Positions 6,722 through 15,273 are shown, numbered from the stretch's first letter. The stretch: 64,000 nt of DNA from Pseudonocardiaceae bacterium YIM PH 21723 (GCA_003600225.1 QZFT01000014.1:1-64000); one strand, 5' to 3'. The notes: generated by a model not told the origin, from the letters alone. Program-made: numbers and translations.

Positions 6722-9325
6722 TCAGTCGAGGAGCCGGAGGTCTCCGGTCAGGTCGATGCTGGCCAGCTCCACCCGGGAGCCGATGCCCAGCTTGCCGAAG
6801 ACCCGGGACAGGTGGTGGCCGACTGTCCGCGGGCTGATCAGCAGCCGGGCGGCGATCTCCCGGTTGGTCAGCCCGGTGGCCGCCTGCTGCGCGATCCGCA
6901 GCTCCTGCGCGGTCAGCGCGAACGGATGCGGCGCGCCACCGGCGCTCAGTTCCAGTTCGTGCCGGGTGCGCTCCAGCCACGGCTCGGCCGACAGCCGCTG
7001 GAACACCTCCCGCGCCGCGTCCAGTTCCAGGGTGGCGTCGGTCCGCCGCCGGGCCCGGCGCAGCCACTCGCCGTACAGCAGCCGGGTCCTGGCGTGCTCG
7101 AACGGCCGGTCCGCCGACTCCGGTACCGCGAGGGCCTGGCGGAACAGGGTCTCCGCGCCCAGGCCCTCGGTGACCAGGGCCCGGCACCGCAGCCGGGCGG
7201 CGATCGCCCAGCCGGCGCCGCTGTGCTCGGCCCAGCGGTCCAGCTCGGCCAGCCACGGTCCCGCGGCCTCGAGCTGACCGCAGGCCACCGCCGCCTCCAC
7301 CGCGTCCACGGCGGCCAGCCGGGCGAACGTGGGGTGACAGGCGCCGTGGCCCTCCAGCCGCAGCGGCGACAGGTGTCCCAGGGCCTCCTGCGCGCGACCC
7401 GCGCCCAGCGCCGCCAGGCCCCGGTACCAGTAGGCCGCCGCGGTGATGCCCCGCGCACCACGCGGGATCGAGTCGTCCAGGACCAGGCCGGTGTGCTCGT
7501 CCACGGCCGCCCGGTCGCCGCGATACGCGGCCAGCCAGGCCAGTTTCAGATGGCACAGCGCCACCGAGTGGCCGGAGCCGGTGTGCCCGGTCAGCCGCAG
7601 GCATTCGGCGATCTGGTCGGCCGCCTCCGTCCACCGGCCCCGGATGATCGACGCGCCCGCGGACTGGGGGAGCACGAAGGCCAGGCCGGGCAGCGCGTCG
7701 CGGCCACGCAGTTCACAGGCGTAGCGGCGGTAGATTTCGTCGATCTCCGCCTCCAGGCCCAGTTCCATGGCCACCGGGAGCGGCGGCAGCACCCAGGCGC
7801 CGATCCCGGTGAGATCCGGCGGCGGCTGCTCGCCGGGGGACCACCAGCGGATCAACGCGTCCTCGTTCACGGCGGACAACGCGCGCATCGAATCCGACTG
7901 CCGATCCGGCAGACCGGCGGCCCAGGCGGCGCGCACCGCGGCGACGAGCAGTTCCCGGCGCAGCCCGGGATCGGTGACCGTGACGGCGTCGCGCATCAGC
8001 AGCGTGTGGGCCCGCTCCGGGTTACCCATGGCGAACTCCAGCAGGCCGGGCAGGCCACCGCTGCGCTCGGCGACCAGGTCCTGCGGTGTGCTGTCCCCGG
8101 CCCGGTCCAGCAGTTCGCGCGCGGTGGACTGCTCACCGGATTCCCACGCCGCCCGCGCCGCGAGGGCCAGCCGTCCGGCCGCGTTCGCCGGGGCCGGTGA
8201 CAGGTCCGCGGCCCGGCGCAGCAGCGCGACGGCACCGCTGCCCCCGCCCCCGGCGGCACGTTCCAGCAACGCGGCGATCTCCTCGTCAGGCCGGTCGGCC
8301 GCCGCGGCCAGGTGCCACGCCTGCCGGTCGCCGTCCAGCGCCGTGTACAGGGCGCGGTGCACCCGCCGCCGGATCGCGGGCGGGGCGGTGTCGTACACGA
8401 CCGCGCCGACCAGTGGCCGGGCGAAGCGCAGCCTGCCGCCGGAGACGCACAGCAGGCCGGACTGCTCGGCCCACTCCCACACCTGCTCGGCCACCCCGAG
8501 TTCCCCCGCCGCGTCCCGCACCGCCCGCAGGTCCCCGTGGGCCTCGGCGGCGGCGATCAGCAGCAGCGTCCGCTGCTCCTCGGACAACGCGGTGAGCCGG
8601 GCGCCGAACGCGCGCCGCAGCAGCGGACCGACCGGGATCCGGTCGCCGGTCCAGGAATCGGCGGGCAGTCCCGGCAGCTCGGTCAGTGCCAGGGGATTGC
8701 CGCCCGCCGCCCGCACCACCCGCTGGGCCAGGCCGGCCGCGATCCCCGGGAACCGCTCCTGCACCAGGCGCAACGCCGTCCGGTCGTCCACGCCGCCGAC
8801 GGGCAGTGTGCGCAGCCGGTCCCACCGGTCGTCCGGGTCTCCGGAGGTGGCCACCAGCATCGCGAGGGGCTCGCACTCCGCCCGCCGGGCCACGAACGCC
8901 AGGCAGTCGGCGGACTCCTCGTCCAGCCACTGCGCGTCGTCCACGACCAGCAGCACCGGTCGCTGTCCGGCCAGGCCGGCCAACAGGGTCAGCACCGCGG
9001 CGCCCACCTGGAACCGGCCCGCCGCCTCCGCGCTGAGTCCCAGCGCGCCACCCAGGGCCGCGGCCTGCGGACCCGGTAGACCGGCGATCCGATCCGCGAT
9101 CGGCCACAGCAGTTCGTGCAGCGCGCCGAAGGCGAGCCGGGACTCGTCCCGGGTGCCGCCGCAACGCAGCACGGTGTGCCCGGCCGCGGTGTCCGCGACG
9201 GCGCGCAGCAGTGCCGACTTGCCGATGCCGGGCTCGCCGGACAGCAGCACGGCCGAACCGGCGCCGTCCAATGCCCGGCGTAGTTCGCCCAGCTCGTGTT
9301 CCCGGCCGAGCAGGTGCGATGACAC
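6722..9325 (-). CDS. LuxR family regulator with AAA ATPase domain (LAL type)
   Basis: About 867 residues with the MalT/LAL layout. An N-terminal AAA ATPase has Walker A GEPGIGKS (about 30-37) and Walker B VLLVVDDAQW (about 124-133). A long helical, TPR-like middle (about 300-790) probably senses a ligand or partner. A C-terminal LuxR helix-turn-helix reads TNREIAARLLISPRTVGHHL (about 820-840). The GTG at 9325 is taken as the start because GGGGGA lies three bases upstream; an ATG at 9361 is the alternative. It is divergent from the aldehyde dehydrogenase operon, whose promoter region holds three direct repeats, so it may control that operon. The effector is unknown. Confidence 0.9.
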   Translation of the reverse strand: MSSHLLGREHELGELRRALDGAGSAVLLSGEPGIGKSALLRAVADTAAGHTVLRCGGTRDESRLAFGALHELLWPIADRIAGLPGPQAAALGGALGLSAEAAGRFQVGAAVLTLLAGLAGQRPVLLVVDDAQWLDEESADCLAFVARRAECEPLAMLVATSGDPDDRWDRLRTLPVGGVDDRTALRLVQERFPGIAAGLAQRVVRAAGGNPLALTELPGLPADSWTGDRIPVGPLLRRAFGARLTALSEEQRTLLLIAAAEAHGDLRAVRDAAGELGVAEQVWEWAEQSGLLCVSGGRLRFARPLVGAVVYDTAPPAIRRRVHRALYTALDGDRQAWHLAAAADRPDEEIAALLERAAGGGGSGAVALLRRAADLSPAPANAAGRLALAARAAWESGEQSTARELLDRAGDSTPQDLVAERSGGLPGLLEFAMGNPERAHTLLMRDAVTVTDPGLRRELLVAAVRAAWAAGLPDRQSDSMRALSAVNEDALIRWWSPGEQPPPDLTGIGAWVLPPLPVAMELGLEAEIDEIYRRYACELRGRDALPGLAFVLPQSAGASIIRGRWTEAADQIAECLRLTGHTGSGHSVALCHLKLAWLAAYRGDRAAVDEHTGLVLDDSIPRGARGITAAAYWYRGLAALGAGRAQEALGHLSPLRLEGHGACHPTFARLAAVDAVEAAVACGQLEAAGPWLAELDRWAEHSGAGWAIAARLRCRALVTEGLGAETLFRQALAVPESADRPFEHARTRLLYGEWLRRARRRTDATLELDAAREVFQRLSAEPWLERTRHELELSAGGAPHPFALTAQELRIAQQAATGLTNREIAARLLISPRTVGHHLSRVFGKLGIGSRVELASIDLTGDLRLLD

Positions 9326-9461
9326 GGTTCCCCCATGTTGTTCGGATGAGCTGGTTCGCATAACGACGCGACCACCCGGACATTCCCTGTGATCTCCGAT
9401 GGTCACGCTCCGGCTTCCGTTCGACGGCGGTGAGATTGCCTTTCCCACATAAGCCCTGGAT

Positions 9462-9519
9462 GACCTATGCGCCGACCGATGCGGTGACCGATGGCGGCCG
9501 TGGTCCGGCTACCTAACTT
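9462..9519 (+). promoter_or_regulatory. Three 12-bp direct repeats ahead of a promoter
   Basis: GACCTATGCGCC, GACCGATGCGGT and GACCGATGGCGG follow one another at an exact 12-bp period (9462-9497). A TAACTT hexamer at 9514-9519 could be the -10 element, which would put the last repeat over the -35 position. This arrangement suits a cooperatively binding activator of the aldehyde dehydrogenase operon. The neighbouring LuxR regulator is the obvious candidate, by inference only. Confidence 0.5.
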
Positions 9520-9551
9520 GGCGAGCGCAGCTACTCATCTAAGGAGATCCC

Positions 9552-10985
9552 TTGACTGACAAGCACGCCCGGAACTTCATCGACGGGCAGTGGGTCGACT
9601 CGGCGACGGTGACCACGTCGCTGAATCCGGCCACCGGGCAGGCGCTGGGCACGTTCGCCGATGCGGGTGCGGCGGAGGCCGAGGCGGCGATCGCCGCCGC
9701 CCGCCGGGCGTTCAAGCAAGGCGAGTGGAGCCGGGACCGCACGCTGCGGTCCCGTGCGCTGTTCGAGATGGCAGACCGGATGGCCGAGCGCCGCGACGAG
9801 CTCGTCGAGCTGCTGGCGCGGGAGAACGGCAAGGTTCTCGCCGAGGCCGCGTTCGAGATCGACCTGACCATCCCGAAGCTGCGTTACTACGGCGCGCTGG
9901 CGCTCACCGAGTCCGGCCGGGCCGCCGAGGTCCGTCCCGGCCTGTACTCGATGACGCTGACCGAGGGCGCGGGCGTCGCGGCCGTCATCGCGCCGTGGAA
10001 CTCGCCCGTCGTGCTCTCGGTGCGTTCGTTCGCCCCCGCGCTGGCCGCCGGCTGTACCGTGGCGATGAAGCTGCCCGGGCAGACCGGCCTGGTCAACGGC
10101 CTGCTGTACGAGATCATCGCGGCCACGAAGAGCCTGCCCGCGGGCGTGATGAACTGCTTCACCGAGTCCGGGAACGACGGAGCCCCCCTGCTGGTCTCCT
10201 CGCCCGAGGTGAACGTGGTCAGCTACACCGGCAGCACCATGGTCGGCCGGATCATCATGGGCCAGGCGGCGAAGACGCTGAAGCCGCTGTCCCTGGAACT
10301 GGGCGGCAAGAGCCCGATGATCGTGTTCGACGACGCCGACCTGGACGCCGTCGTTCCGGTGCTGACCAAGGCGATCACCACCTTCACCGGCCAGTTCTGC
10401 ATGACCGGCAGCCGCATCCTGGCCCAGGCCGGCATCGCGGACGAGCTGCGCGAGCGGATGGCGAAGTCCCTGGAAGCGGTGCGCGTCGGCGCGGGCGACG
10501 ACCCGGCCAGCGAGATGGGTCCGATGATCGACCGGGCCAACGCCGAGCGGGTCGACCGGATGGTCGCCGAAGCCGCGGACTACGCGAAGATCGTCGTGCG
10601 TGGTGGCCTCGGTGAACAGGCTTTCTACCGGCCCAGCCTGGTCGAGGTGCAGGACCTGGACGCGCGCATCGTGCAGCAGGAGGTGTTCGGCCCGGTCGCC
10701 ACCTTCGAGGTGTTCACCGACGAGGCCGAGGCCATCACCCGGGCCAACGCCACCGAGTACGGCTTGGCGGCCAGCATCTGGACCCGCGATGTGGCCCGGC
10801 CGCTGCGCGTCGGCCGCGAGCTGGAGGCGGGAACCGTCTGGACCAACACCTGGGCGATCGTGGTCGACCAGTTCGAGGAGGGCGGCTTCAAGCAGAGCGG
10901 CATGGGCAGGCTGAACGGCCTGCGGGGCCTGGAGGAGTTCCAGGAGACCAAGCACTACGTACACCCGGCGCCCCAGGCCGGCTGA
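9552..10985 (+). CDS. Aldehyde dehydrogenase (NAD(P)+)
   Basis: A 477-residue soluble enzyme that should oxidise an aldehyde to its acid. It has the family motifs in order: NPATGQALG, the cofactor-site stretch APWNSP, SYTGSTMVG, the general-base region LELGGKSP (about residues 250-257), the catalytic cysteine in TGQFCMTG (about 283) and the late QEVFGPV. TTG is the start, with a strong AAGGAG at 9541-9546. It opens a three-gene run with the monooxygenase-domain and catalase-like genes, suggesting oxidative or aldehyde detoxification. The substrate cannot be read from the sequence. Confidence 0.93.
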   Translation: MTDKHARNFIDGQWVDSATVTTSLNPATGQALGTFADAGAAEAEAAIAAARRAFKQGEWSRDRTLRSRALFEMADRMAERRDELVELLARENGKVLAEAAFEIDLTIPKLRYYGALALTESGRAAEVRPGLYSMTLTEGAGVAAVIAPWNSPVVLSVRSFAPALAAGCTVAMKLPGQTGLVNGLLYEIIAATKSLPAGVMNCFTESGNDGAPLLVSSPEVNVVSYTGSTMVGRIIMGQAAKTLKPLSLELGGKSPMIVFDDADLDAVVPVLTKAITTFTGQFCMTGSRILAQAGIADELRERMAKSLEAVRVGAGDDPASEMGPMIDRANAERVDRMVAEAADYAKIVVRGGLGEQAFYRPSLVEVQDLDARIVQQEVFGPVATFEVFTDEAEAITRANATEYGLAASIWTRDVARPLRVGRELEAGTVWTNTWAIVVDQFEEGGFKQSGMGRLNGLRGLEEFQETKHYVHPAPQAG

Positions 10986-10986
10986 G

Positions 10987-11523
10987 TTGTCCGACGGCAT
11001 CACCGTGCTCGTGGCCCGCCGTGTCGAGGCGGGCCACGAGGCCGAATTCGAGGACTGGGCCGCGGGAATCCTCGCCGCGGCGGCCCGGCATCCCGGTCAC
11101 CTCGGCCACGGCCTGCTGCGCCCCGAGGCGCCGGGCGAGCCGTGGCATCTGCTGCACCGCTTCCGCGACGCGGAGTCCTACCGGGCCTGGATGCGGTCGC
11201 CGGAACGGGCCGCGCACTTCGACCGGGCCGGCCGGCACCACGCGGAGACCGCCCGCCGGGAACTGCACGGCGTGGAGGCCTGGTTCGCGGTCGCCCCCGG
11301 CGCCCCGCCGCGCTGGAAACTGGCGGTGGTGTCCGGCGCCGGCATCCTGCCGGTCTCGCTGACGGCCAACCTGCTGCTGGGCCCGTTGCTCGGCGGCGCC
11401 CCGCTGGTTGTGCGCACAATGCTGTTCGCCGTGCTGTTCAGCCTGCTGATGACCTATCTGGTGCTGCCCAACCTGACCCGGCTGCTGCGCGGCTGGCTGT
11501 ATCCCCCTGGAGAGCGGCGATGA
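10987..11523 (+). CDS. ABM-domain protein with C-terminal membrane segments
   Basis: About 178 residues. The first 100 fit the antibiotic-biosynthesis-monooxygenase fold (ITVLVARRVEAGHEAEFEDW, then WHLLHRFRDAESYRAWM, a typical ferredoxin-like layout). The rest has two hydrophobic segments (about residues 112-133 and 140-160) that should anchor it. It starts one base after the aldehyde dehydrogenase stop with a TTG, so it looks translationally coupled. Its stop overlaps the next start (ATGA). The ABM fold occurs in small cofactor-free oxygenases and heme-degrading enzymes, and its role here is unknown. Confidence 0.78.
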   Translation: MSDGITVLVARRVEAGHEAEFEDWAAGILAAAARHPGHLGHGLLRPEAPGEPWHLLHRFRDAESYRAWMRSPERAAHFDRAGRHHAETARRELHGVEAWFAVAPGAPPRWKLAVVSGAGILPVSLTANLLLGPLLGGAPLVVRTMLFAVLFSLLMTYLVLPNLTRLLRGWLYPPGERR

Positions 11524-12263
11524 ACGCCGATGACGTGGTGACCGGCCTGGCCGAGGTCACCGGACAGTGCCCCGGGCAGCGGCTGCTGCACGCCCGCGGC
11601 AGCTGGGTACGCGGTGTGTTCACGGCCGCGCCCCAAGGCGAACCGGTGCCCGTCGTCGCCCGGCTGTCCGGGACCCGCGGTGGCCTGGACGGGCATGACG
11701 CGGATTCCACGGACCAGGGGATCGCGGTCCGGTTCCCGGACTGGGACCTGATCACGTTCACCGCGCCGGTGTTCTTCGTGCGGACCGCCGCGGAGCTGGT
11801 CGGCTTCCTGGCGGCCAATCCGCCACCGGAGCCGACGGCCGCCCCGGCCGGTTTCCTGGGCCTGACGTACCACTCGGTGCACGCCTTCGGACTGGACGGT
11901 CTCGGCTGGGCCCGCCTTGAATGGCACCCCCGGGTCGTCGCCGATCCACTGGACATCGAGGTCGCCCGGGGACTGGCTCCGGACTACTTGCACCGGGACC
12001 TGACCGCTGCGCTGCCGGGCGCGCTGGACCTGTACGCGCGGCTGCCCGATCCGGATGACGCGGTGCACGATCCGACGGCGGAGTGGCGGTCGACGACGCT
12101 GATCCGGCTGGGCGCGATGGAGCTGCTGGAGATCATCGACGCGCCGGTTCCGGAGCCGGAGTTCGACCCGCTGCGGCTGCCGTCGGGGATCCAGGCTCCG
12201 CTGGATGAGCTGGCTGCCGGCCGGAGTGCGGTCTATCGGGCGGCTCGGGCTCGTCGGGGGTGA
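11520..12263 (+). CDS. Minimal catalase-fold heme protein (SrpA-like)
   Basis: About 247 residues, half the length of a normal catalase. It keeps the catalase core: the distal histidine region RLLHARGSWVRGVF (about residues 24-37), then VVARLSGTRGG, a GIAVRFP strand and TAPVFFVR. A proximal R-x-x-x-Y signature, RSAVY, lies near the C-terminus. That matches the short SrpA-like catalase-related proteins, which usually act as organic peroxidases. The ATG overlaps the previous stop by four bases, so it is the third gene of the aldehyde dehydrogenase operon. The activity is inferred from the family. Confidence 0.8.
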   Translation: MNADDVVTGLAEVTGQCPGQRLLHARGSWVRGVFTAAPQGEPVPVVARLSGTRGGLDGHDADSTDQGIAVRFPDWDLITFTAPVFFVRTAAELVGFLAANPPPEPTAAPAGFLGLTYHSVHAFGLDGLGWARLEWHPRVVADPLDIEVARGLAPDYLHRDLTAALPGALDLYARLPDPDDAVHDPTAEWRSTTLIRLGAMELLEIIDAPVPEPEFDPLRLPSGIQAPLDELAAGRSAVYRAARARRG

Positions 12264-12372
12264 GGGGGCTTCTGGCGGTTGGCGAAAGATGGCTTTGGAG
12301 GAGGGATGGGCTCGGGGTGGGGACTTTCCTGTCTGCGTGTCGGGTGGGGGCACGCCTGTCTGGGCGGTCTGG

Positions 12373-12424
12373 GCCTGAACGTGGCTTTCAGGCCCATCCA
12401 TAGGCCTGAAAGCCACGTTCAGGC
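12373..12424. repeat. Perfect 22-bp inverted repeat
   Basis: Bases 12373-12394 (GCCTGAACGTGGCTTTCAGG plus CC) and 12403-12424 are exact reverse complements across an eight-base loop. It lies inside the module A-bounded element, where the other loci have the GTCTTCAAGAC palindrome. Confidence 0.9.
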
Positions 12425-12497
12425 ACTTGTCGTTCACAATGGACGACCACATCGTGGGATCCCCGGCGTGTCGCCCCATTTCTGCACCGTGTCGCCC

Positions 12498-12560
12498 CAC
12501 TTGTCGCGGCTTTTATCCACGACAAGTGCCACTTGTCGTGACTAAAAGCCACGACAAGTC
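12498..12560. repeat. 63-bp imperfect palindrome around GACAAGT
   Basis: The halves 12498-12528 and 12530-12560 are complementary with only a few mismatches. At the centre CACGACAAGTG and CACTTGTCGTG form a perfect 11-bp stem with one base between. The stretch TGGCTTTTAGTC-like runs in both arms. It can form a cruciform and is the second palindrome inside the module A-bounded element. Confidence 0.85.
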
Positions 12561-12723
12561 AACAAAACAGGCCCCGCACAGCGGCCCCGACACCCCAGAC
12601 CGGCGTGCCCCCCACCCAACACGCAGGCAGGAAAGTCCCCACCCCGATCCCGTCTCCCCCTCCAAAGCCATCCTTCGCCAAAAACCAGACCCAGCCCAGG
12701 CGATCTTCAGGCACCATGGGCAG

Positions 12724-13863
12724 GTGGCCTACACCCTCGCCGATGTGCTGCCCTCCGTCGCCGCCTCCTTCGGACTGGACACCCCCGCCCCACTCCAGAT
12801 CGCGCCCAACCGGGACGTGGTGCTGCTGCTGATCGACGGGCTGGGCGCCGAGCTCCTGGCCAGGCACTCCGGCAGCGCGCCCACCCTCGCCGCGCACGTC
12901 GGCACCACGCTGAACGCCGGGTTCCCGGCCACCACGGCGGTGAGCCTGACCAGCCTGGCCATGGGGGCGCCGTGCGCCACCCACGGGATCATCGGCAGCA
13001 GCTTCGCCGTGCCCGAAGCCGACGGGATCCGGGTGCTCAACGCGTTGCGCTGGAAGGTCGACGCGGCCTTCGGTGAAGACGCCCGGGAGCTCTACCCGCC
13101 AGAGCAGGTGCAGCCGAGGGCCAGCAGGCTGGAGGACCTCGCCGCGCACGGCGTCGAACTGTCCTATGTGGTGCCCGACTACTACGACGGCTCCGGGCTG
13201 ACCAGGGCCGCGTTCCGTGCGCCGGGCACCCTGTATCCGGCCGCCACCCTCGACGAACTGCGTGCGGGGATCCTCGCGGCCACCCGGGATTCCGGCACCC
13301 GGAGTCGGTTCACCTATGCCTACTTCTCCGACCTGGACATGAACGGCCACATCCACGGACCCGGTTCCGCGGAGTGGCTGGAGACGCTGCGGGCCATCGA
13401 CGCGTGGACGGCCGATCTGCTGACCGAGTTGCCCGCCTCCTGCACGCTATTGATCACCGGTGACCACGGCATGGTCCGCGCGGACCGGGTGATCGACCTG
13501 GACGCCGACGCGGAGCTGCAACGGGGTGTCCGGCTGATCGCGGGGGAGGCCCGGGTCCGGCACGTCCACCTCGACCGTCCCGACGCGCTGGGCGAGGTGC
13601 TGGCCCGGTGGACCGAGGTGCTGTCCACCGATGTCCGGGTGGCCACCCGGGAGCAGGCCCTGGACGAGCACTGGTTCGGTCCGACGCCGCCGGATGCCGT
13701 CATCGCCCGGCGCATCGGCGACGTCCTCGCGGTCGCGGAGGGCGGCACCGTGCTGGTCTGCCCGGAGCGCGAGCCCCTGGAGTCCATCATGATCGGTCAC
13801 CACGGCTCGTGGACCGTCGACGAACAGGCCGTTCCGCTGATCAGCAGTCAGGTGCGCGGGTAG
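12724..13863 (+). CDS. Alkaline-phosphatase-superfamily phosphodiesterase / nucleotide pyrophosphatase
   Basis: About 379 residues, with the metal and nucleophile motifs of the type I phosphodiesterase family. These are VVLLLIDGLGAEL (about residues 34-46), FPATTAVSLTS with the threonine nucleophile (about 68-78), DMNGHIHGPGS (about 205-215), ITGDHGM (about 243-249) and HHGSW near the end. No signal peptide is seen, so it is probably cytoplasmic. The GTG at 12724 is chosen because the frame upstream runs through repeat DNA. It precedes a membrane acyltransferase-like gene by 23 bases, so the two may be an operon. The substrate is unknown. Confidence 0.88.
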   Translation: MAYTLADVLPSVAASFGLDTPAPLQIAPNRDVVLLLIDGLGAELLARHSGSAPTLAAHVGTTLNAGFPATTAVSLTSLAMGAPCATHGIIGSSFAVPEADGIRVLNALRWKVDAAFGEDARELYPPEQVQPRASRLEDLAAHGVELSYVVPDYYDGSGLTRAAFRAPGTLYPAATLDELRAGILAATRDSGTRSRFTYAYFSDLDMNGHIHGPGSAEWLETLRAIDAWTADLLTELPASCTLLITGDHGMVRADRVIDLDADAELQRGVRLIAGEARVRHVHLDRPDALGEVLARWTEVLSTDVRVATREQALDEHWFGPTPPDAVIARRIGDVLAVAEGGTVLVCPEREPLESIMIGHHGSWTVDEQAVPLISSQVRG

Positions 13864-13886
13864 CCTCCTGGCGCGTTGAACCTGGT

Positions 13887-14951
13887 GTGAATCAAGAACG
13901 GGTTACCGGGATCGACACCGCGCGCGGACTGGCCGTGCTGGGCATGTTCGCGGTGCACGCCGGACCACAGTCCCTCGCCGAGGTCACCGAAGGGCGGGCC
14001 TCGGCGTTGTTCCTGGTCCTCGCCGGTGTCTCGCTCGCCCTGCTGTCCCGGGGCGACCTGCGCCGGGCCCGCGCGCGGATCGCGGTGCGCGCGGGCCTGC
14101 TGCTTGCCATCGGACTCGGGCTGCGGGCGGCGGATGTGCCGTTCGTGGAGATCCTCACCGGCTACGGCGTCTGTTTCCTGCTCTGCCTTCCGCTGGTGGG
14201 GCTGTCCCGGCGGATGCTGCTCGGCATCGCCATCGCGTCCGTCCTCATCGGACCGCAGTTGCGGTTCCTGCTGCTGGAAGCACAGCTGTTCTCCTGGGAC
14301 TTCCCCGCCCTGACCTACCTGCCGCTGGTGCTCATCGGACTCGCCGTGGGACGGCTGGACCTCGTCCGGGCCAGGGTCCGGCTGCTGGTGACCGGGCTCG
14401 TCCTCGCCGTGCTCGGCTACGGGCTGTCCTGGCTGATCCTGGAGCCACTCGGCCTGGCGCGGCGGCTCCGCGCGCAGCTGCCGTACGCCGACCCGGAGCT
14501 GTGGCCCACCGGCGGGGATCTGAACGACTACGACGTAGTGGCGCTGCCGCTGCTCAACTCGCACGACCTCGGCGTGCCACTGGATCCGGCCTGGCTGCTG
14601 GTCACCGGCGCCTACACCCGGACCACCTTCGACCTGATCTTCACCGCGGGCGTCGCGCTCGCGGTGATCGGCGGCTGCCTGTTCGTCACCGAGCACGTGC
14701 TGGGCGCCCTCGGATCGATGGCGTTGACCTGGTACGTGGCCCACATGCTGGTGCTGGATCTGCTGTGGACCGACGACGGCGGCCCACGGTCCTGGCAGCT
14801 GTTCTCGATCTTCGCTGCGGTGGCGTTGTCCGGTGCCTGGGTGTGGCGGCGATACCTGGGCCGTGGCCCCCTGGAACGGGTGCTGCACTCGGTGTCCATC
14901 CGCGTTGCCGGACTCGTTCCGGCTCGTGAAGCCCCAGCTACCGTCGGGTGA
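13887..14951 (+). CDS. Multi-spanning membrane protein, heparan-alpha-glucosaminide acetyltransferase-like
   Basis: About 354 residues, with eight or more hydrophobic segments. The N-terminal signature VTGIDTARGLAVLGMFAVH (R-G followed by a membrane helix with histidine) and the loop ALFLVLAGVSLALLSR match the DUF1624/HGSNAT-like acyltransferase fold of actinobacteria. Such proteins transfer acyl groups across the membrane, and the acceptor here is unknown. The start is a GTG at 13887 with only a weak ribosome binding site. A hairpin at 14991-15033 follows. Confidence 0.75.
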   Translation: MNQERVTGIDTARGLAVLGMFAVHAGPQSLAEVTEGRASALFLVLAGVSLALLSRGDLRRARARIAVRAGLLLAIGLGLRAADVPFVEILTGYGVCFLLCLPLVGLSRRMLLGIAIASVLIGPQLRFLLLEAQLFSWDFPALTYLPLVLIGLAVGRLDLVRARVRLLVTGLVLAVLGYGLSWLILEPLGLARRLRAQLPYADPELWPTGGDLNDYDVVALPLLNSHDLGVPLDPAWLLVTGAYTRTTFDLIFTAGVALAVIGGCLFVTEHVLGALGSMALTWYVAHMLVLDLLWTDDGGPRSWQLFSIFAAVALSGAWVWRRYLGRGPLERVLHSVSIRVAGLVPAREAPATVG

Positions 14952-14990
14952 CGCCGGTATGGCCGCATAGGCATCTGTGACTAGTCCGCC

Positions 14991-15033
14991 CGATCAGCGG
15001 CCGCCGTTCGGCGCTGAGGCCTGCCGCTGATCG
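14991..15033. terminator. Hairpin with 11-bp stem
   Basis: CGATCAGCGGC (14991-15001) pairs with GCCGCTGATCG (15023-15033) across 21 bases. It lies between the membrane protein stop and the antitoxin-like gene. It probably ends the upstream transcript; an operator for the antitoxin-like protein is the alternative. Confidence 0.5.
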
Positions 15034-15078
15034 TGCGCGGCTCGACTGGGCCGTTCGGCCGACGGTAGACATGTAGCC

Positions 15079-15273
15079 ATGGAACTTGTGGAACGTGTGT
15101 CGGCGCGGGACTTCCTGGCCAACGCGCTGAATTACCTGGAGCAGGTCTCCCAGGGCGACTCCGTGGTCATCACCGCGGCCGGGATGGACATCGCGGTCAT
15201 CGCGCCGCCGGAGTACCCGAGCACGATCGGCGAACGCCAGCTGCGGCTGCTGCCGCCGGCCCGGGCCGTCTAG
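15079..15273 (+). CDS. Phd/YefM-like antitoxin, no toxin partner seen
   Basis: A 64-residue protein with the Phd/YefM N-terminal pattern VSARDFLANALNYLEQVSQG followed by a strand DSVVITAAGMDIAVIAP. This fold binds operator DNA and usually neutralises a RelE or Doc toxin through the C-terminal tail. Here the tail is short (about residues 47-64) and proline/arginine-rich. No toxin gene fits either side: the neighbours are the acyltransferase-like gene and map. In Mycobacterium tuberculosis a relFG pair sits in the same PBP-to-map interval, so this could be a remnant. The start ATG is clear but the ribosome binding site is weak. Confidence 0.7.
   Translation: MELVERVSARDFLANALNYLEQVSQGDSVVITAAGMDIAVIAPPEYPSTIGERQLRLLPPARAV

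Larger units (their letters stand above)
12270..12690. mobile_element. Inverted-repeat-bounded element (facing module A copies)
   Basis: Module A reads forward at 12270-12371 and in reverse at 12571-12690. Forward, it has GGCGAAAGATGGCTTTGGAG, CTCGGGGTGGGGACTTTCCTG and a GGGTGGGGGCACGCC stretch. The complement of the second copy repeats these with about one mismatch in ten, so the copies form roughly 100-bp terminal inverted repeats. Between them lie two large palindromes and no gene. This resembles a MITE-like non-autonomous element. It fills the 460 bp between the catalase-like gene and the phosphodiesterase gene. Mobility is inferred, and no target duplication was established. Confidence 0.6.

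Noticed and set aside
6639-7277. Open frame with repeated GAPYCVECRV peptide
   Set aside because: The peptide is a translation of the 30-bp tandem repeat and continues into antisense of the LuxR gene. No ribosome binding site.
4818-7634. A 938-residue open frame on the minus strand
   Set aside because: It covers the PBP gene antisense and crosses into the LuxR gene. Low-complexity, arginine/glycine-rich sequence is typical of GC-rich antisense shadows, and the plus-strand PBP has all three active-site motifs.
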